Program-made: the position numbers and the translations under genes
Shown here: positions 1 to 9,004 of the stretch, piece by piece
Layout: every line of letters starts with the position of its first letter
Numbering within the stretch: the stretch's first letter is position 1
Source: Coneutiohabitans sp964457925
GTDB taxonomy: Bacteria > Zhuqueibacterota > Zhuqueibacteria > Zhuqueibacterales > Zhuqueibacteraceae
Length of the DNA: 64,000 nucleotides
Reading direction: 5' to 3'
Assembly (NCBI GenBank): GCA_964457925.1
Contig: CAYWGH010000028.1
Span: 1-64,000, forward strand
Notes under the pieces: generated by a model
Databases searched by the model: none
Seen by the model: only the letters and a program-made list of their open reading frames with translations
Told to the model about the DNA's origin: nothing

Positions 1-228
1 AATCCCACAACGCGGCACAGCTTGTTTTACTACTTTAAACCGGACAGCAGTGATCTTATATATGACTTTCGTGCATTGTTGTCCTGTGCGAATATCACTC
101 AACGACCCAGGTGAACGGTAGGTTTTGCGGACTTACTTTGCGCATCAGAAGTTTTGGGGGCATACTTGAACACTGTAGATCGAATAACAGATCAGAGTCA
201 ACAAGCTAATGCGACTATTTTAACAGCG

Positions 229-2550
229 TCAACGCCGAATCATCTGCCACCTCATCAACTTCTCCGGCGTAATCGGCACTTCCTCCGGCATCACGCCAAC
301 CGCCTGCCACACGGCTGCAGCCACAGCCGCCGCGCCGCCGTCCATGGGCAATTCGCCTACGCCCTTTGCGCCGTGCGGGCCATAGGGATAGGGATTCTCG
401 ATCAAAATCACGCGCATCTCCGGTGTATCCAGCGAAGTTGGAATGAGGCAATTCGTCATGCGATTGTTGAGCACTTTGCCGTTTTGCAGAATCACTTCTT
501 CAATCGTGGCGTGACCAACAGCCTGCAACGAGCCGCCTTCAATTTGGCCCTCGAGCAAAAGCGGATGCAACGCCTTGCCGCAATCAATCGCCGAAACGAA
601 TTCCAGCACTTTGATTTCGTACGTATCCAAATCTACCTCGACTTTTGCCACATCTGCGCCCCAGCCGAAAACGGGATATGCGTCGCCGCGATAAGTGGCG
701 TCATCCCATTGAATGTCAGAAGGGAGAGAATAGCCGTGCAACACTTTGACGCTACCCTCGCGCGCCAGATATTCTTTGGCAAGATCCGCAAAACTTGACA
801 TACTTCGGCCATCCGCCCACAATTCGCCGTTGCGCAACGCCACCGCATGCGCGCCCCATTTTTCGCGGCCAAAAGCTTCCAGTTTATTCTTGAGAATATA
901 AGCCGCATCTTGCAAGGCTTTGCCGACGATCATGCACGTGCGCGAGGCCACGGTCGGGCCGCTGTCCGGAACATGCGCGGTGTTGGGTTGCGCGAATTCA
1001 ACGTCATCATAAGTCACGCCCAACGCTTCTGCGGCAAGCTGGCAGAAAATGGTTTCCGTGCCTTGCCCCATTTCAATCGAGCTGGTGAGCACGCGCGCTT
1101 TTCCTGCTTCGGTCAATTCCAGTCCGGCGCGCGTGGGCAAACGCGTTTCACCGCTGCCGGTGAAGCCGGCGCCGTGAAAGAAGAGGGATAAGCCCACGCC
1201 AATGCGTTTATGCGAGCCGTTTTGTTTTTGCGCCGCAGTGTATTCTGCTGGATAATTTGAATTCTTGACTGCCGCCGCCAGCACTTGTTCCGCGCTGACG
1301 CTGAGATTGAGGGTTTGCCCGGTTGCGGTAACATCGCCTTCGCGCAATAAATTTTTTTGCCGAATCTCGAGGGGTGAAATGCCAAGCGTTTGCGCGATGC
1401 GATTCATGTGCATTTCATAAGCAAAACAGGTTTGCGGCGCGCCAAAGCCGCGAAACGCGCCGGCCGGCGGCGTGTTGGTCGCCATTGCCCGCGCGCGGAT
1501 GCGAACGTTTGGGCAATTGTAAGGCCCGAGCGCGTGAATCGCCCCGCGCGAGAGCACAACAGCGCTCAACGTGGCATATGCGCCGCCATCCATAATCACA
1601 TCGATATCTGCCGCAACCAGCCTGCCGTCTTGCGTGACGCCGGTTTTATGATGCACAATCGCCGCATGTCGTTTCGTCGTGGCCGCAATGTCTTCAGAAC
1701 GATCGTAGATCAGCTTCACCGGCTTGCCGGATTTGCGCGCCAGCAGCGCCGCGTGTCCGGCGATCATGTTGGGATATTCTTCCTTGCCGCCGAATGCGCC
1801 GCCGGTCACGGTTTGAATCACAATAACTTTCTCATCCGGCAAATTGAAGAGGGTTTTGAGCGCCTTGTGAACGTAGTAGGGGCATTGCAGCGAGCCTTGC
1901 ACGGTGATCGAACCGTCCGCGCCGGGAATCGCAATCATGCCTTGCGGCTCGATGTAAATATGCTCCTGCAAGCCCGTGCGATATGTGCCTGTGACAATCG
2001 TATCGGCTTGCGCAAAACCGTCATCGAGGTCGCCGCGTTCGATCAAAAATTTCTTAATAACATTGTCTGATTTATGAATGATCATGCCGGTATCGCCGCT
2101 CTCGCCTGCCGCGATCGCTTCTTCCATGGAAAGAATTGCCGGCTTTTCTTCATAACGAATATGAATGTGCTGCGCCGCTTTTTCCAATCGTTCACGATTT
2201 TTACCTGCGATCAAAAGAATCGGCTCATCCTGATGCAGGATTTCTTTTTCAGCAAGCAGGGGTTGATCGTCTTCAATCAAGGCGACGATATTTTTGCCGG
2301 GAATATCACGATAATCGGCGACGGTGATTTGCGACCAGTCAAAATGCGGATCGAATTTGATTTCTTTGATCACGCCACGCGCGATCGTGCTGCGAATGGT
2401 TTTGCCAAACAGCATGTCGGGGAAGGAGAGATCGTCGACATATTGCGCCTGGCCCAGGACTTTGGCCTGGCCTTCCTTGCGCAGAACGTTTTTGCCGACA
2501 ACCGGCGCTGGGAGCGGAAGAGTAGAAACCGCTTGATCTTCGCGATACAT
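229..2550 (-). CDS. Xanthine dehydrogenase/aldehyde oxidase-type molybdopterin-binding large subunit
   Basis: A 773-residue protein matching the molybdenum-cofactor subunit of the xanthine oxidase family, which hydroxylates purines, aldehydes or related heterocycles with water as the oxygen source. The sequence has the N-terminal a/b hammerhead region (VLGQAQYVDD, about residues 30-130), then molybdopterin-binding signatures GGAFGGKEE and GAFRGFGAPQ, a SSIEMGQGTET loop, and near the C terminus KGVGELPMDGG, where the Glu is the conserved catalytic base of the family. No signal peptide, so it is probably cytoplasmic. The family normally works with separate FAD and 2Fe-2S subunits; neither is upstream here, and they could lie downstream beyond the left edge of the window. 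Substrate cannot be assigned from sequence alone. Confidence 0.93.
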   Translation of the reverse strand: MYREDQAVSTLPLPAPVVGKNVLRKEGQAKVLGQAQYVDDLSFPDMLFGKTIRSTIARGVIKEIKFDPHFDWSQITVADYRDIPGKNIVALIEDDQPLLAEKEILHQDEPILLIAGKNRERLEKAAQHIHIRYEEKPAILSMEEAIAAGESGDTGMIIHKSDNVIKKFLIERGDLDDGFAQADTIVTGTYRTGLQEHIYIEPQGMIAIPGADGSITVQGSLQCPYYVHKALKTLFNLPDEKVIVIQTVTGGAFGGKEEYPNMIAGHAALLARKSGKPVKLIYDRSEDIAATTKRHAAIVHHKTGVTQDGRLVAADIDVIMDGGAYATLSAVVLSRGAIHALGPYNCPNVRIRARAMATNTPPAGAFRGFGAPQTCFAYEMHMNRIAQTLGISPLEIRQKNLLREGDVTATGQTLNLSVSAEQVLAAAVKNSNYPAEYTAAQKQNGSHKRIGVGLSLFFHGAGFTGSGETRLPTRAGLELTEAGKARVLTSSIEMGQGTETIFCQLAAEALGVTYDDVEFAQPNTAHVPDSGPTVASRTCMIVGKALQDAAYILKNKLEAFGREKWGAHAVALRNGELWADGRSMSSFADLAKEYLAREGSVKVLHGYSLPSDIQWDDATYRGDAYPVFGWGADVAKVEVDLDTYEIKVLEFVSAIDCGKALHPLLLEGQIEGGSLQAVGHATIEEVILQNGKVLNNRMTNCLIPTSLDTPEMRVILIENPYPYGPHGAKGVGELPMDGGAAAVAAAVWQAVGVMPEEVPITPEKLMRWQMIRR

Positions 2551-2816
2551 GACAAAATCAATGTTTGATAATGAACGGGCTTAATAAAGGATAAAAATGC
2601 AATTCATTAAACAGGCATGACGGAATCACCAAGGCAAAACGATGAAGGGCGAGATTATTGTTTTGATTGGTTGCTAAAAACCACTTTGTTTGACCGGCAA
2701 AAGATTTCGCGTTGAATGAACTGATCGGGATTCGGGCAAAATAGAAAAAATTGCAGGAAAGGCAAGGCTTTATTCTCCCTGCGAAGCGAAACGCAAGATC
2801 GTCTCAATATGGCGGC

Positions 2817-3590
2817 TCAGTTACCGGCGTTCAGGATATTCTCCACTGCGGCTTCCACCTCACGGACGGTGAAGACAATGCGTTGGGTCGAGGCGCCATA
2901 GCGATTACCGACAAATGGCTCATGCAGTACTTTGCCGTTCGGCGAGAGCAGCCAAATGGCGGGCAGCGAATGGCTTTGTTTGTCTGAGCAGGGTTTGAGT
3001 TTACCCATCCAGGTTAAAACCGAATCGGAGAACGCGACTCCGTTCGCTTGCTTATGGTGATTGAACATCAAACGAAATTTAGGGTCGAAGTAAATTTTGT
3101 CAAACGGGATGACGCGGTTGTTTTGCAAGTCATACGTCGTCTGCACGAAATTTTCGAATGCCTGGCGCCAAGCGTCGCTCGTTTCAGGCTGGGCGAGAAA
3201 CGTTTCACCGGAAAAGCCATACTCTTGCTCGCTGTAAACCGGGGGGCAGGCAACGGCAATGAACGCGACGCCGCGCTCGCGATACTTGAGATACATGTAA
3301 TTTGAAATCGGCATATCGTTGAACGAGTCATTGCACCAAATGCCGCCATAAGTTTCCACCGGGCTTGCGCTCGCGCCGCCGAAAAGCAGGAGATAAATTA
3401 CTTTCACCTCCGGACGCGCCAGCTCGAGCAAACGCTTTTTTTCGCCGATGCGATTATAAACGAACGTTTCCGGCGCAATCATTTCGCCGGCTCGATAGCA
3501 GGGTTGAGAACCCTCTTGTATTGGCGCGGTGGAAGGCTGGCTATATATGACGATTGGCATGAAAACCAATGCCATAAAATATCGCTTCAT
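2817..3590 (-). CDS. Secreted thioredoxin-fold (redoxin-like) protein without a CXXC motif
   Basis: A 257-residue protein starting MKRYFMALVFMPIVIYSQ, a signal peptide. The body has thioredoxin-fold features: a beta strand KVIYLLLFGGA, a Trp-Cys at GGIWCNDSF where a redoxin would carry its active cysteine, and a late PAIWLLSPNGKVLHE stretch resembling the cis-Pro/beta-hairpin segment of TlpA-like proteins. Only one cysteine is present at the active-site position, so a disulfide reductase role by the usual CXXC mechanism is unlikely; a peroxiredoxin-like or binding role is possible. It stands alone, separated by about 290 bases from both neighbours. I do not recognise a specific named family. 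Confidence 0.7.
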   Translation of the reverse strand: MKRYFMALVFMPIVIYSQPSTAPIQEGSQPCYRAGEMIAPETFVYNRIGEKKRLLELARPEVKVIYLLLFGGASASPVETYGGIWCNDSFNDMPISNYMYLKYRERGVAFIAVACPPVYSEQEYGFSGETFLAQPETSDAWRQAFENFVQTTYDLQNNRVIPFDKIYFDPKFRLMFNHHKQANGVAFSDSVLTWMGKLKPCSDKQSHSLPAIWLLSPNGKVLHEPFVGNRYGASTQRIVFTVREVEAAVENILNAGN

Positions 3591-3735
3591 ATCGTCTCCT
3601 TAAACGCAGACAATAAACAGTTTGCAAGAGAAGTGTGATAAACGAACGATCAGAAATTAGACAATGAGGAATTGAATGTCAATCTGAAAGTCGCTAAGAG
3701 AGAAGAGAAATTGCAGGAAGCGCCGGATGCAATGC

Positions 3736-3775
3736 TAAAAAGCACAGAGCCCTTTTCACAAAAGGGCTTTGTGTG
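3736..3775 (-). terminator. Rho-independent terminator after the dioxygenase-like gene
   Basis: A near-perfect hairpin (plus-strand arms GCACAGAGCCCTTTT and AAAAGGGCTTTGTGTG around a short loop) lies about 100 bases downstream of the minus-strand gene ending at 3878. Read on the minus strand the stem is followed by CTTTTTAG, the U-tract expected of an intrinsic terminator. Confidence 0.75.
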
Positions 3776-3877
3776 TTCTGGAATGAGGCTTGGCGCGACG
3801 TGATGGTTCAGGCGTCAACTTTGATAGGTGTGTTTTGACGCACGCAGTAAAGAGAGCGGCGTCGCGACGCGCCTCCA

Positions 3878-4426
3878 TCATTCACGTTGCAGTTGCACAT
3901 CTTGCACACAGCGCCAAATGCCTTGCGAGTCCCGTTCGAGTTTTTTTATTGAATAGATACTGTTTTCTCGTTTAGCACGCGCGCGGATGTCGGCCGTGAC
4001 GAACGGATCATCATCAAAAACGATTTCGAAAACTTTTTGTCGATAACCCGGCGCCGATACGAGGTAATGAATATGCGCCGGAACACGCGAGCCTGGATAT
4101 GGTCCGGGCCTGATGCTGCGATAGGCGTATTGGCCTTCCGCATTCGTGCGCATGGTGCCTTTGATGCGGGGATTCGAACTGCCGCTGCGGCTGTCATGAG
4201 AATAATATCCGCGAATATCGGTGTGATATACGTAAACCGTTGCGCCGGCGATCGGCGTTTTGCCGTCCGGACCGTATACCGTGCCGGAGACCTGCAGCGC
4301 ATCCCCAGGCTCATTTTGCGGGGAGATTGTCATTTGCCAGGGCGGATTCGCCGCTGTTTGTTCGGAGTTTTGTGCAAAACAAAAGGATGCTGCCAGCAGG
4401 AAAAGAAGGATGATCGTGGTCTTCAT
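3878..4426 (-). CDS. Exported intradiol ring-cleavage dioxygenase-like protein
   Basis: A 182-residue protein with a signal peptide (MKTTIILLFLLAASFCFAQ) followed by a protocatechuate 3,4-dioxygenase beta-type fold. All four expected non-heme Fe(III) ligands can be placed: Tyr in RGYYSHD, Tyr in SIRPGPYPG, and two His in VPAHIHYLV. The stretch VSGTVYGPDGKTPIAGATV is the beta-sandwich entry typical of this superfamily. Cytoplasmic members cleave catechols in the beta-ketoadipate pathway, but this one is short, monomeric-looking and exported, and no aromatic-degradation genes surround it. Substrate is therefore unknown; the iron site looks intact, so catalysis is plausible. Confidence 0.85.
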   Translation of the reverse strand: MKTTIILLFLLAASFCFAQNSEQTAANPPWQMTISPQNEPGDALQVSGTVYGPDGKTPIAGATVYVYHTDIRGYYSHDSRSGSSNPRIKGTMRTNAEGQYAYRSIRPGPYPGSRVPAHIHYLVSAPGYRQKVFEIVFDDDPFVTADIRARAKRENSIYSIKKLERDSQGIWRCVQDVQLQRE

Positions 4427-4456
4427 AGCGAATTTCTCCTAGGGTTTTATGATCGA

Positions 4457-4842
4457 CTATAAAAGTGCCGCGCTTGCGGAAGCAAATCGTTGAGGCGCCG
4501 GCGTGTGCAAATCCCAAAATAATTGCAGCTCGATCAACTCTAATTCCATCAAGATAAAACCGCCGTTACGTACAACGCCGTTGACGCGCGCGTAGAGAAG
4601 AGGGTGATTCATTTTAGGCAGAATGTTTTCCACTTGTTTGATCAATTCTGGCGGCGGCGTCTCGCTGTGATGCGTTCCACCAAAATCGGATTACACGCGA
4701 AAATCGCCGGTTTGCGGGCGCTTGATGATCGCATGGCTGAAATCTCCGCCCAAAACAAAAGCGACCATGCGGCGGTATCATTCTGCGTCAAGTCCGGTGC
4801 CTTACGATAAGTAACGAAAACGATGTTTTCACGGAATTGCAT
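4457..4842 (-). pseudogene. Decayed ATP-grasp (RimK/glutathione-synthetase-like) gene
   Basis: Three collinear pieces of an ATP-grasp protein are readable on the minus strand but not in one frame. The start (FVTYRKAPDLTQNDTAA) is the usual N terminus of this family. It then jumps, with the middle of the protein missing, to GGDFSHAIIKRPQTGDFRV in another frame. That frame is cut by an in-frame TAA at 4691-4693, where homologues typically have Gln, before continuing as SDFGGTHHSE, then PLLYARVNGVVRNGGF and LMELELIE. The latter pieces are the ATP/Mg-binding C-terminal part. An internal deletion plus a nonsense mutation make it non-functional. Confidence 0.75.
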
Positions 4843-4962
4843 TTAGTAAGTCTGTCCGCAGCAAGAATACCATGACGTCATACGTCAGATCACGGGCTTT
4901 TACCGTCCGGATCGGTACAGGCTCGTTCTTTTGATTTAGTGACAGAATTCTGCTAGGTTCGT

Positions 4963-6447
4963 TCAATTGGAAAGGAATTGATTCAGAGCCAAGGGAGAAA
5001 GGCGCTTGAGAATGGAGTTTTGCTGTTCTTGCAAAATCTCCCAAGTTTTGGCGACATCGGATTCGGTGACGCGCAGGTGGCTGATGACGAGCCGCAGGGC
5101 AAAACGATCGCGCAATTTTGTGTGAGACAAGAATATTTCGCCGGTTTGATTGACGGCGCGCATGAGTTTTTCATTGAGCCGATTCAACGCGGCATCGTCA
5201 TTTGTGCCGTGCGGATGTGCACGAAAACAGATTGTGCTCATCGTCACGGGCGCGAGCCGTTCGAAGTCTGGATGTTCGTCGATCCATTTTGCAAAAAGCT
5301 GCGCGAGCCGGAGGTGTTCGCGCACACGCGCAATAAGGCCTTCGACTCCGAAATATCGCATGACAAACCAGAGCTTCAAGGCGCGAAAACGCCGGCCCAA
5401 TGGAATACCGTAATCCATGTAATTCGTCGCCTCTTCGCCTTGCGCAGTACGCAAATATTCCGGCACCAGGCTAAACGCGCGGCGTAAAACCTCGGGCTTG
5501 CGTGTGTAGAGCACGCTTAGCCCCATGGGCACAAACATCCATTTGTGCGGATTCACAACCAACGAGTCCGCGTTTTCACAACCGGCAAGCAGATGCCGCA
5601 TCTCCGGCACAATCGCCGCGATACCGCCATGCGCCGCATCGATATGCAACCAAACATGTTCGCGGTTGCAGATCGCCGCGATTTGTGGAATCGGATCAAT
5701 GCTCGTGCAGGAGGTGGTGCCGACTGTCGCTACTGCACAGAACGGCAGCCAACCGGCGCGGCGATCTTCGGCAATCGCAGCGGCCAGTGCCTCCGGCGAC
5801 ATGCGAAATTCTTCATCCACCGGAATGCGGCGAATGCCTGCCATGCCGACGCCAATGAGCAAGGCAGCTTTATCGATTGAGGAATGCGTGTATTCGGAAA
5901 CGTAAAGCCGCAGCCGCGGCAGGGCACCTCGCCCGAACATGCCGTGATCGCGAATTTGTAAATCGGCATATTGCTCGCGTGCTGCTGCGAGCGCATGTAA
6001 CGTGCTGGTCGAAGCGCCATCATAAATGATTCCCCAGAAATTCTCCGGCATGTTTAGCATTTGTCGCAACCAGGCCAGCGTGACTTCCTCAAGCTCGGTT
6101 GCCGAAGGGCAGGATTGCCACAACATGCCATTTATGTTGAAGGCGGTCGCCAGCAAATCACCGAGAATGCCGGGGCCGCTGCCGGACGAGGTAAAATACG
6201 CAAAGAAACGCGGATGATTCCAATGCGTCATGCCCGGCATGATGACGCGATCAATGTCCGCGAGAATCTCAGTCATTGCTTCACCGCGCTGCGGAGGAGC
6301 GGCGGGCAGCATGCGCCGAATTTCACCCGGTGGGAGGTTGGGAAACACCGGGTGTTGGCCAATCTCCTTCAAGTAGTCGGCAATCCAATCAACAAGCTGA
6401 TGGCCATATTGACGGAAGTCTTCGGCGGGCATATCACCGCAATTCAT
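4963..6447 (-). CDS. PLP-dependent group II decarboxylase (aromatic-L-amino-acid decarboxylase-like)
   Basis: A 494-residue protein of the pyridoxal-phosphate group II decarboxylases, close in length to aromatic amino acid decarboxylases (about 480). It keeps the family N terminus (FRQYGHQLVDWIADYL), the substrate loop THWNHPRFFAYF, the PLP-stacking His188 in SEYTHSS, Asp270 in LHIDAAHGG that binds the pyridine nitrogen, and the Schiff-base Lys302 in VVNPHKWMF. It should convert an aromatic amino acid to its amine plus CO2 in the cytoplasm. The substrate (Trp, Tyr, Phe or DOPA) cannot be settled from these motifs. It stands alone on the strand with no transporter next to it. Confidence 0.92.
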   Translation of the reverse strand: MNCGDMPAEDFRQYGHQLVDWIADYLKEIGQHPVFPNLPPGEIRRMLPAAPPQRGEAMTEILADIDRVIMPGMTHWNHPRFFAYFTSSGSGPGILGDLLATAFNINGMLWQSCPSATELEEVTLAWLRQMLNMPENFWGIIYDGASTSTLHALAAAREQYADLQIRDHGMFGRGALPRLRLYVSEYTHSSIDKAALLIGVGMAGIRRIPVDEEFRMSPEALAAAIAEDRRAGWLPFCAVATVGTTSCTSIDPIPQIAAICNREHVWLHIDAAHGGIAAIVPEMRHLLAGCENADSLVVNPHKWMFVPMGLSVLYTRKPEVLRRAFSLVPEYLRTAQGEEATNYMDYGIPLGRRFRALKLWFVMRYFGVEGLIARVREHLRLAQLFAKWIDEHPDFERLAPVTMSTICFRAHPHGTNDDAALNRLNEKLMRAVNQTGEIFLSHTKLRDRFALRLVISHLRVTESDVAKTWEILQEQQNSILKRLSPLALNQFLSN

Positions 6448-6552
6448 ACCAGTTGATCCATGGTTGTTGTTATTTTTCGAGAAGCAAATTTGTAAAAGTG
6501 ATGGGCGGCCTTCTCAAATCAAGAAAAGCAATGCGCGATCTGACAAACTTTG

Positions 6553-7029
6553 TCAATCACACACGATGCGTTTCATGGGAAATTCGATTTTTTTCATTTT
6601 GCCGTTACTCATCCCCTCAATGACTGCGGCAAGTGAATCATCTCCGGCCAGACGATAGATGATGCGTTGGGGGAAATCATGCTCGGGATTTTCGAAGACG
6701 GCCTCCTGTTTGCCATACTTGATCAGCTTGAACGAAGCTTCGGCTTGTCCAGAGGGTTTTGCGATATAATAAATTTCGCCCTCTTGTTCCCGAATTTGGA
6801 GGAATTCAAAAGCTACAGTTTTACCGTTCACGACCGTGCGGCTCATGCCGAGCAGTGTTTGCCCGGAAGGTTTCATCCATTGTTCGGAATATTCCCGCTT
6901 GGCGCTGCTGCCATCCCAGCAGCCCGTCAGCCAGGCCAGATCCGCCACGGTCGGTTTTGTGTCTGGCATCATGAAGCTCAACAAAAGCAGGCAAACACTC
7001 GCAAACGAATTATGTTTTTTTGACATCAT
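6553..7029 (-). CDS. Exported DUF6265-family protein
   Basis: A 158-residue protein with a hydrophobic N terminus (MMSKKHNSFASVCLLLLSFMM) and a body matching the DUF6265 family: DLAWLTGCWDG near the start, then SEQWMKPSGQTLLGMSRTV and FENPEHDFPQRIIYR. The repeated strand pattern suggests a small lipocalin-like beta barrel. The biochemical role of the family is not known to me. Two adjacent Met codons make the start ambiguous by one codon. Confidence 0.75.
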   Translation of the reverse strand: MMSKKHNSFASVCLLLLSFMMPDTKPTVADLAWLTGCWDGSSAKREYSEQWMKPSGQTLLGMSRTVVNGKTVAFEFLQIREQEGEIYYIAKPSGQAEASFKLIKYGKQEAVFENPEHDFPQRIIYRLAGDDSLAAVIEGMSNGKMKKIEFPMKRIVCD

Positions 7030-7145
7030 GCCTCTTCTGCTTGGTGGTGGAAAGGAATATAAGTTATTTCCAAAATATCAAGAAATATTACTCGTTTGTC
7101 TTGTAAGAATTCGATAGACGATTTTTCGCGAGAAGTGTTTTGCCA

Positions 7146-7340
7146 TCACATGCGCTTCGCCGATGGCAAGCGCGGCATTTGGCCGGCAAAGAGGCTTTGT
7201 GGTTGCATCTCGACCATATTTTCGCAATGGCGGCGTCTGCGGCGGCGAGATTGAAAATTATCTCACTGCAGCCATCCGGCACGATTCTTCCCGGAGATAA
7301 GAATGCAGGTTTGCCGTAGCTTTGTAGCCTCCAGAAACAG
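7146..7340 (-). pseudogene. Remnant of an AraC-family regulator N-terminal domain
   Basis: The minus strand encodes SPGRIVPDGCSEIIFNLA, the signature of the ligand-sensing domain (DUF6597 type) of AraC-family regulators. After a frame change it continues as EMQPQSLFAGQM, the next conserved block of the same domain, and soon stops. The DNA-binding half is absent. It lies directly downstream of the alkyltransferase gene on the same strand; AraC-type and alkyltransferase domains are fused in Ada proteins, so the pairing may once have been functional. Confidence 0.55.
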
Positions 7341-7353
7341 CAGTGTGATGCGT

Positions 7354-7875
7354 TCACCGAAGGATGCGATGCTTTTCGGTTTCGGCCTGAACACTCTCGA
7401 AGAGATTTGTTTGCCCTGCGCCATTTTCAAATTTCAAAAGCCATTCTTTGCGCCACAACCCGCCGCCATAACCAATCAGGCTGCCATTTGAACCGATCAC
7501 ACGATGGCACGGCACGATGATACAAATGGGATTTTTCCCGTTCGCGCCTCCCACTGCGCGAATGCTTTTGCGATTGCCGAGCGCAAGCGCCATATCCGCA
7601 TATGAAACGGTTTTGCCAAAAGGGATGGTCAGCAGCTCTTGCCAGACACGTTTTTGAAAGCTGGTGCCTCGCAAGTCCAGCGTGAGCGCGAATTCCCGGC
7701 GCGTGCCGTTGAAGTATTCATCCAGTTGTTGAACGCAATCGTGTAAACATGCCGGAACAACGGTTGATTTTTCCTCGCGATTAACGAAGAGAAGGGACGA
7801 TACGCCCTTGCCGCTGCCAATAATTTCGATCGGCCCGATAGGCGAGTGATAGTCATACTTAAATGTTTCAATCAT
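7354..7875 (-). CDS. ogt: Methylated-DNA--protein-cysteine methyltransferase
   Basis: A 173-residue suicide DNA-repair protein that removes alkyl groups from O6-alkylguanine by transfer to its own cysteine. The acceptor Cys123 lies in IIVPCHRVIG, and the helix-turn-helix and winged segment (FGKTVSYADMALALGN, SIRAVGGANGKNP) are intact. The start chosen (MIETFKYDYHSPIGP) matches family N termini; an upstream in-frame Met at 7932 would add 19 residues unlike the family. It has the N-terminal domain of Ogt but no Ada regulator domain. A decayed AraC-type fragment lies immediately downstream. Confidence 0.93.
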   Translation of the reverse strand: MIETFKYDYHSPIGPIEIIGSGKGVSSLLFVNREEKSTVVPACLHDCVQQLDEYFNGTRREFALTLDLRGTSFQKRVWQELLTIPFGKTVSYADMALALGNRKSIRAVGGANGKNPICIIVPCHRVIGSNGSLIGYGGGLWRKEWLLKFENGAGQTNLFESVQAETEKHRILR

Positions 7876-7949
7876 AGCAGACAGCCCGAGCCAAATCACT
7901 TTATCGCCGGCGTTGAGATCTTGCCGCAACAACGCCCCAGCTCTCTAGA

Positions 7950-8200
7950 TTTTCGAGACTGCCAGGAACAGCTCATCGCGGCCTTTTTCAACGGTAAATT
8001 GAGCGCATCCGGAAAACTGATGGCACCCGAGAAGCGATAATCGCGCGAGACAACATCATCGTCGCCCGCATAGAGCAGATGATCATTGAGATGAACGCGA
8101 ACGCGATCGTTGACGCCGAACGTCATTTCTTTGATCTGAGCCGTTGCTGGGTTGACTGCGAGGCGACTAGGCGCGAGAGCCTGGCAATGCGGTTGCTTCG
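7950..8200 (-). pseudogene. C-terminal remnant of an uncharacterised protein family
   Basis: Reading the minus strand gives NPATAQIKEMTFGVNDRVRV followed by HLNDHLLYAGDDDVVSRDYRF and FPDALNLPLK. This resembles the last third of a widespread bacterial hypothetical family with a motif of the form VxVxLNGxLLYxGxxxxxSRDYRFLG, thought to be a beta-sandwich. No N-terminal portion or start codon is present upstream, and the usual end of the family is missing, so this is probably a gene relic. The assignment is from remembered family pattern only. Confidence 0.45.
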
Positions 8201-8381
8201 CATTTCAACTGCATCCGGATCAAGCTGGCTTTGCCGGAATCGCGCAATTGAAGTTTACTCTGCAAGCCCTTTTGAAAAAAAACGCTTGACACCGGCCATG
8301 CTCTGCTCAGGAGCTTTCAGCGCCAGTGCTTCGAAAAAACTGAAAGAAAAAATTTGAATAATGCTCCGGATTTTCTTGCCA

Positions 8382-8882
8382 CTATTCTTTTTCCCTCACA
8401 AAAACGCGTTTGCCTTCGAACGAGCCGCGCGGCCCGTCAAAGTAATAATCAACCGTCAGCATGCTGCCATCAGGTGATAGTTGCCATTTGCGGGTGATCT
8501 GCTGCTTCACCTCCTGGCCTTCCGGAGAAGTCGAGATAATCTCATCTTCAACGAGAATTCCTTTGTTGTTGGGAAGCCATGAGGCTTTGCGCGTGCCTTT
8601 TGCATTCGGTGGATTTGGCGGCGTAAAATCGGTTTGTTTGCCATCCAATGTATAACTCTCGTTGAGATCGACTTCGCCGCCGCGCGTGGTCTTTTGTTTG
8701 CCGGTGAGCTTGACCTGATCATTTTCGTGAGTGATGGTCATGGTCTGCTCGAGTCCGGCGGGATTGCTAAAGCTTCTGTCTTTGTCCAGCATCCATGTGC
8801 CGCTAAAATTGGGCTTGTCTGACGCAAAGCAGAAGGCGCCAAACAGCAATACCAGATTGAAAAGTATGGTTCTTGATTTCAT
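8382..8882 (-). CDS. Small exported lipocalin-like hypothetical protein
   Basis: A 166-residue protein with a signal peptide (MKSRTILFNLVLLFGAFCFA) and a body starting PNFSGTWMLDKDRSF, a pattern common in short periplasmic beta-rich proteins of Acidobacteria and FCB bacteria. Alternating strands continue through MTITHENDQVKLTGK to DYYFDGPRGSFEGKRVF. Function unknown. The start at 8882 places the signal peptide at the N terminus; the frame is open another 111 bases upstream but that extension has no signal-peptide character. Confidence 0.75.
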   Translation of the reverse strand: MKSRTILFNLVLLFGAFCFASDKPNFSGTWMLDKDRSFSNPAGLEQTMTITHENDQVKLTGKQKTTRGGEVDLNESYTLDGKQTDFTPPNPPNAKGTRKASWLPNNKGILVEDEIISTSPEGQEVKQQITRKWQLSPDGSMLTVDYYFDGPRGSFEGKRVFVREKE

Positions 8883-9004
8883 CTTTGCTCTCCAATCGTG
8901 AAAAAAATCGCCAAACCAATCATGAAAGCAAAATATAAGACGATTGCGGGCAAACCGGGCGAGGCTTGATTCAAGCTCAATTGTTTTGCCCAAAGGTCTT
9001 GTCT

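Noticed and set aside
154..2568. Several long open frames on the plus strand across the molybdenum hydroxylase gene
   Set aside because: They are antisense shadows of a gene with many conserved motifs on the minus strand and show no family similarity or ribosome-binding sites.
4829..5044. 71-residue minus-strand frame overlapping the decarboxylase 3' end
   Set aside because: Overlaps the end of a well-supported gene and reads as low-complexity sequence; not part of the ATP-grasp remnant frame.
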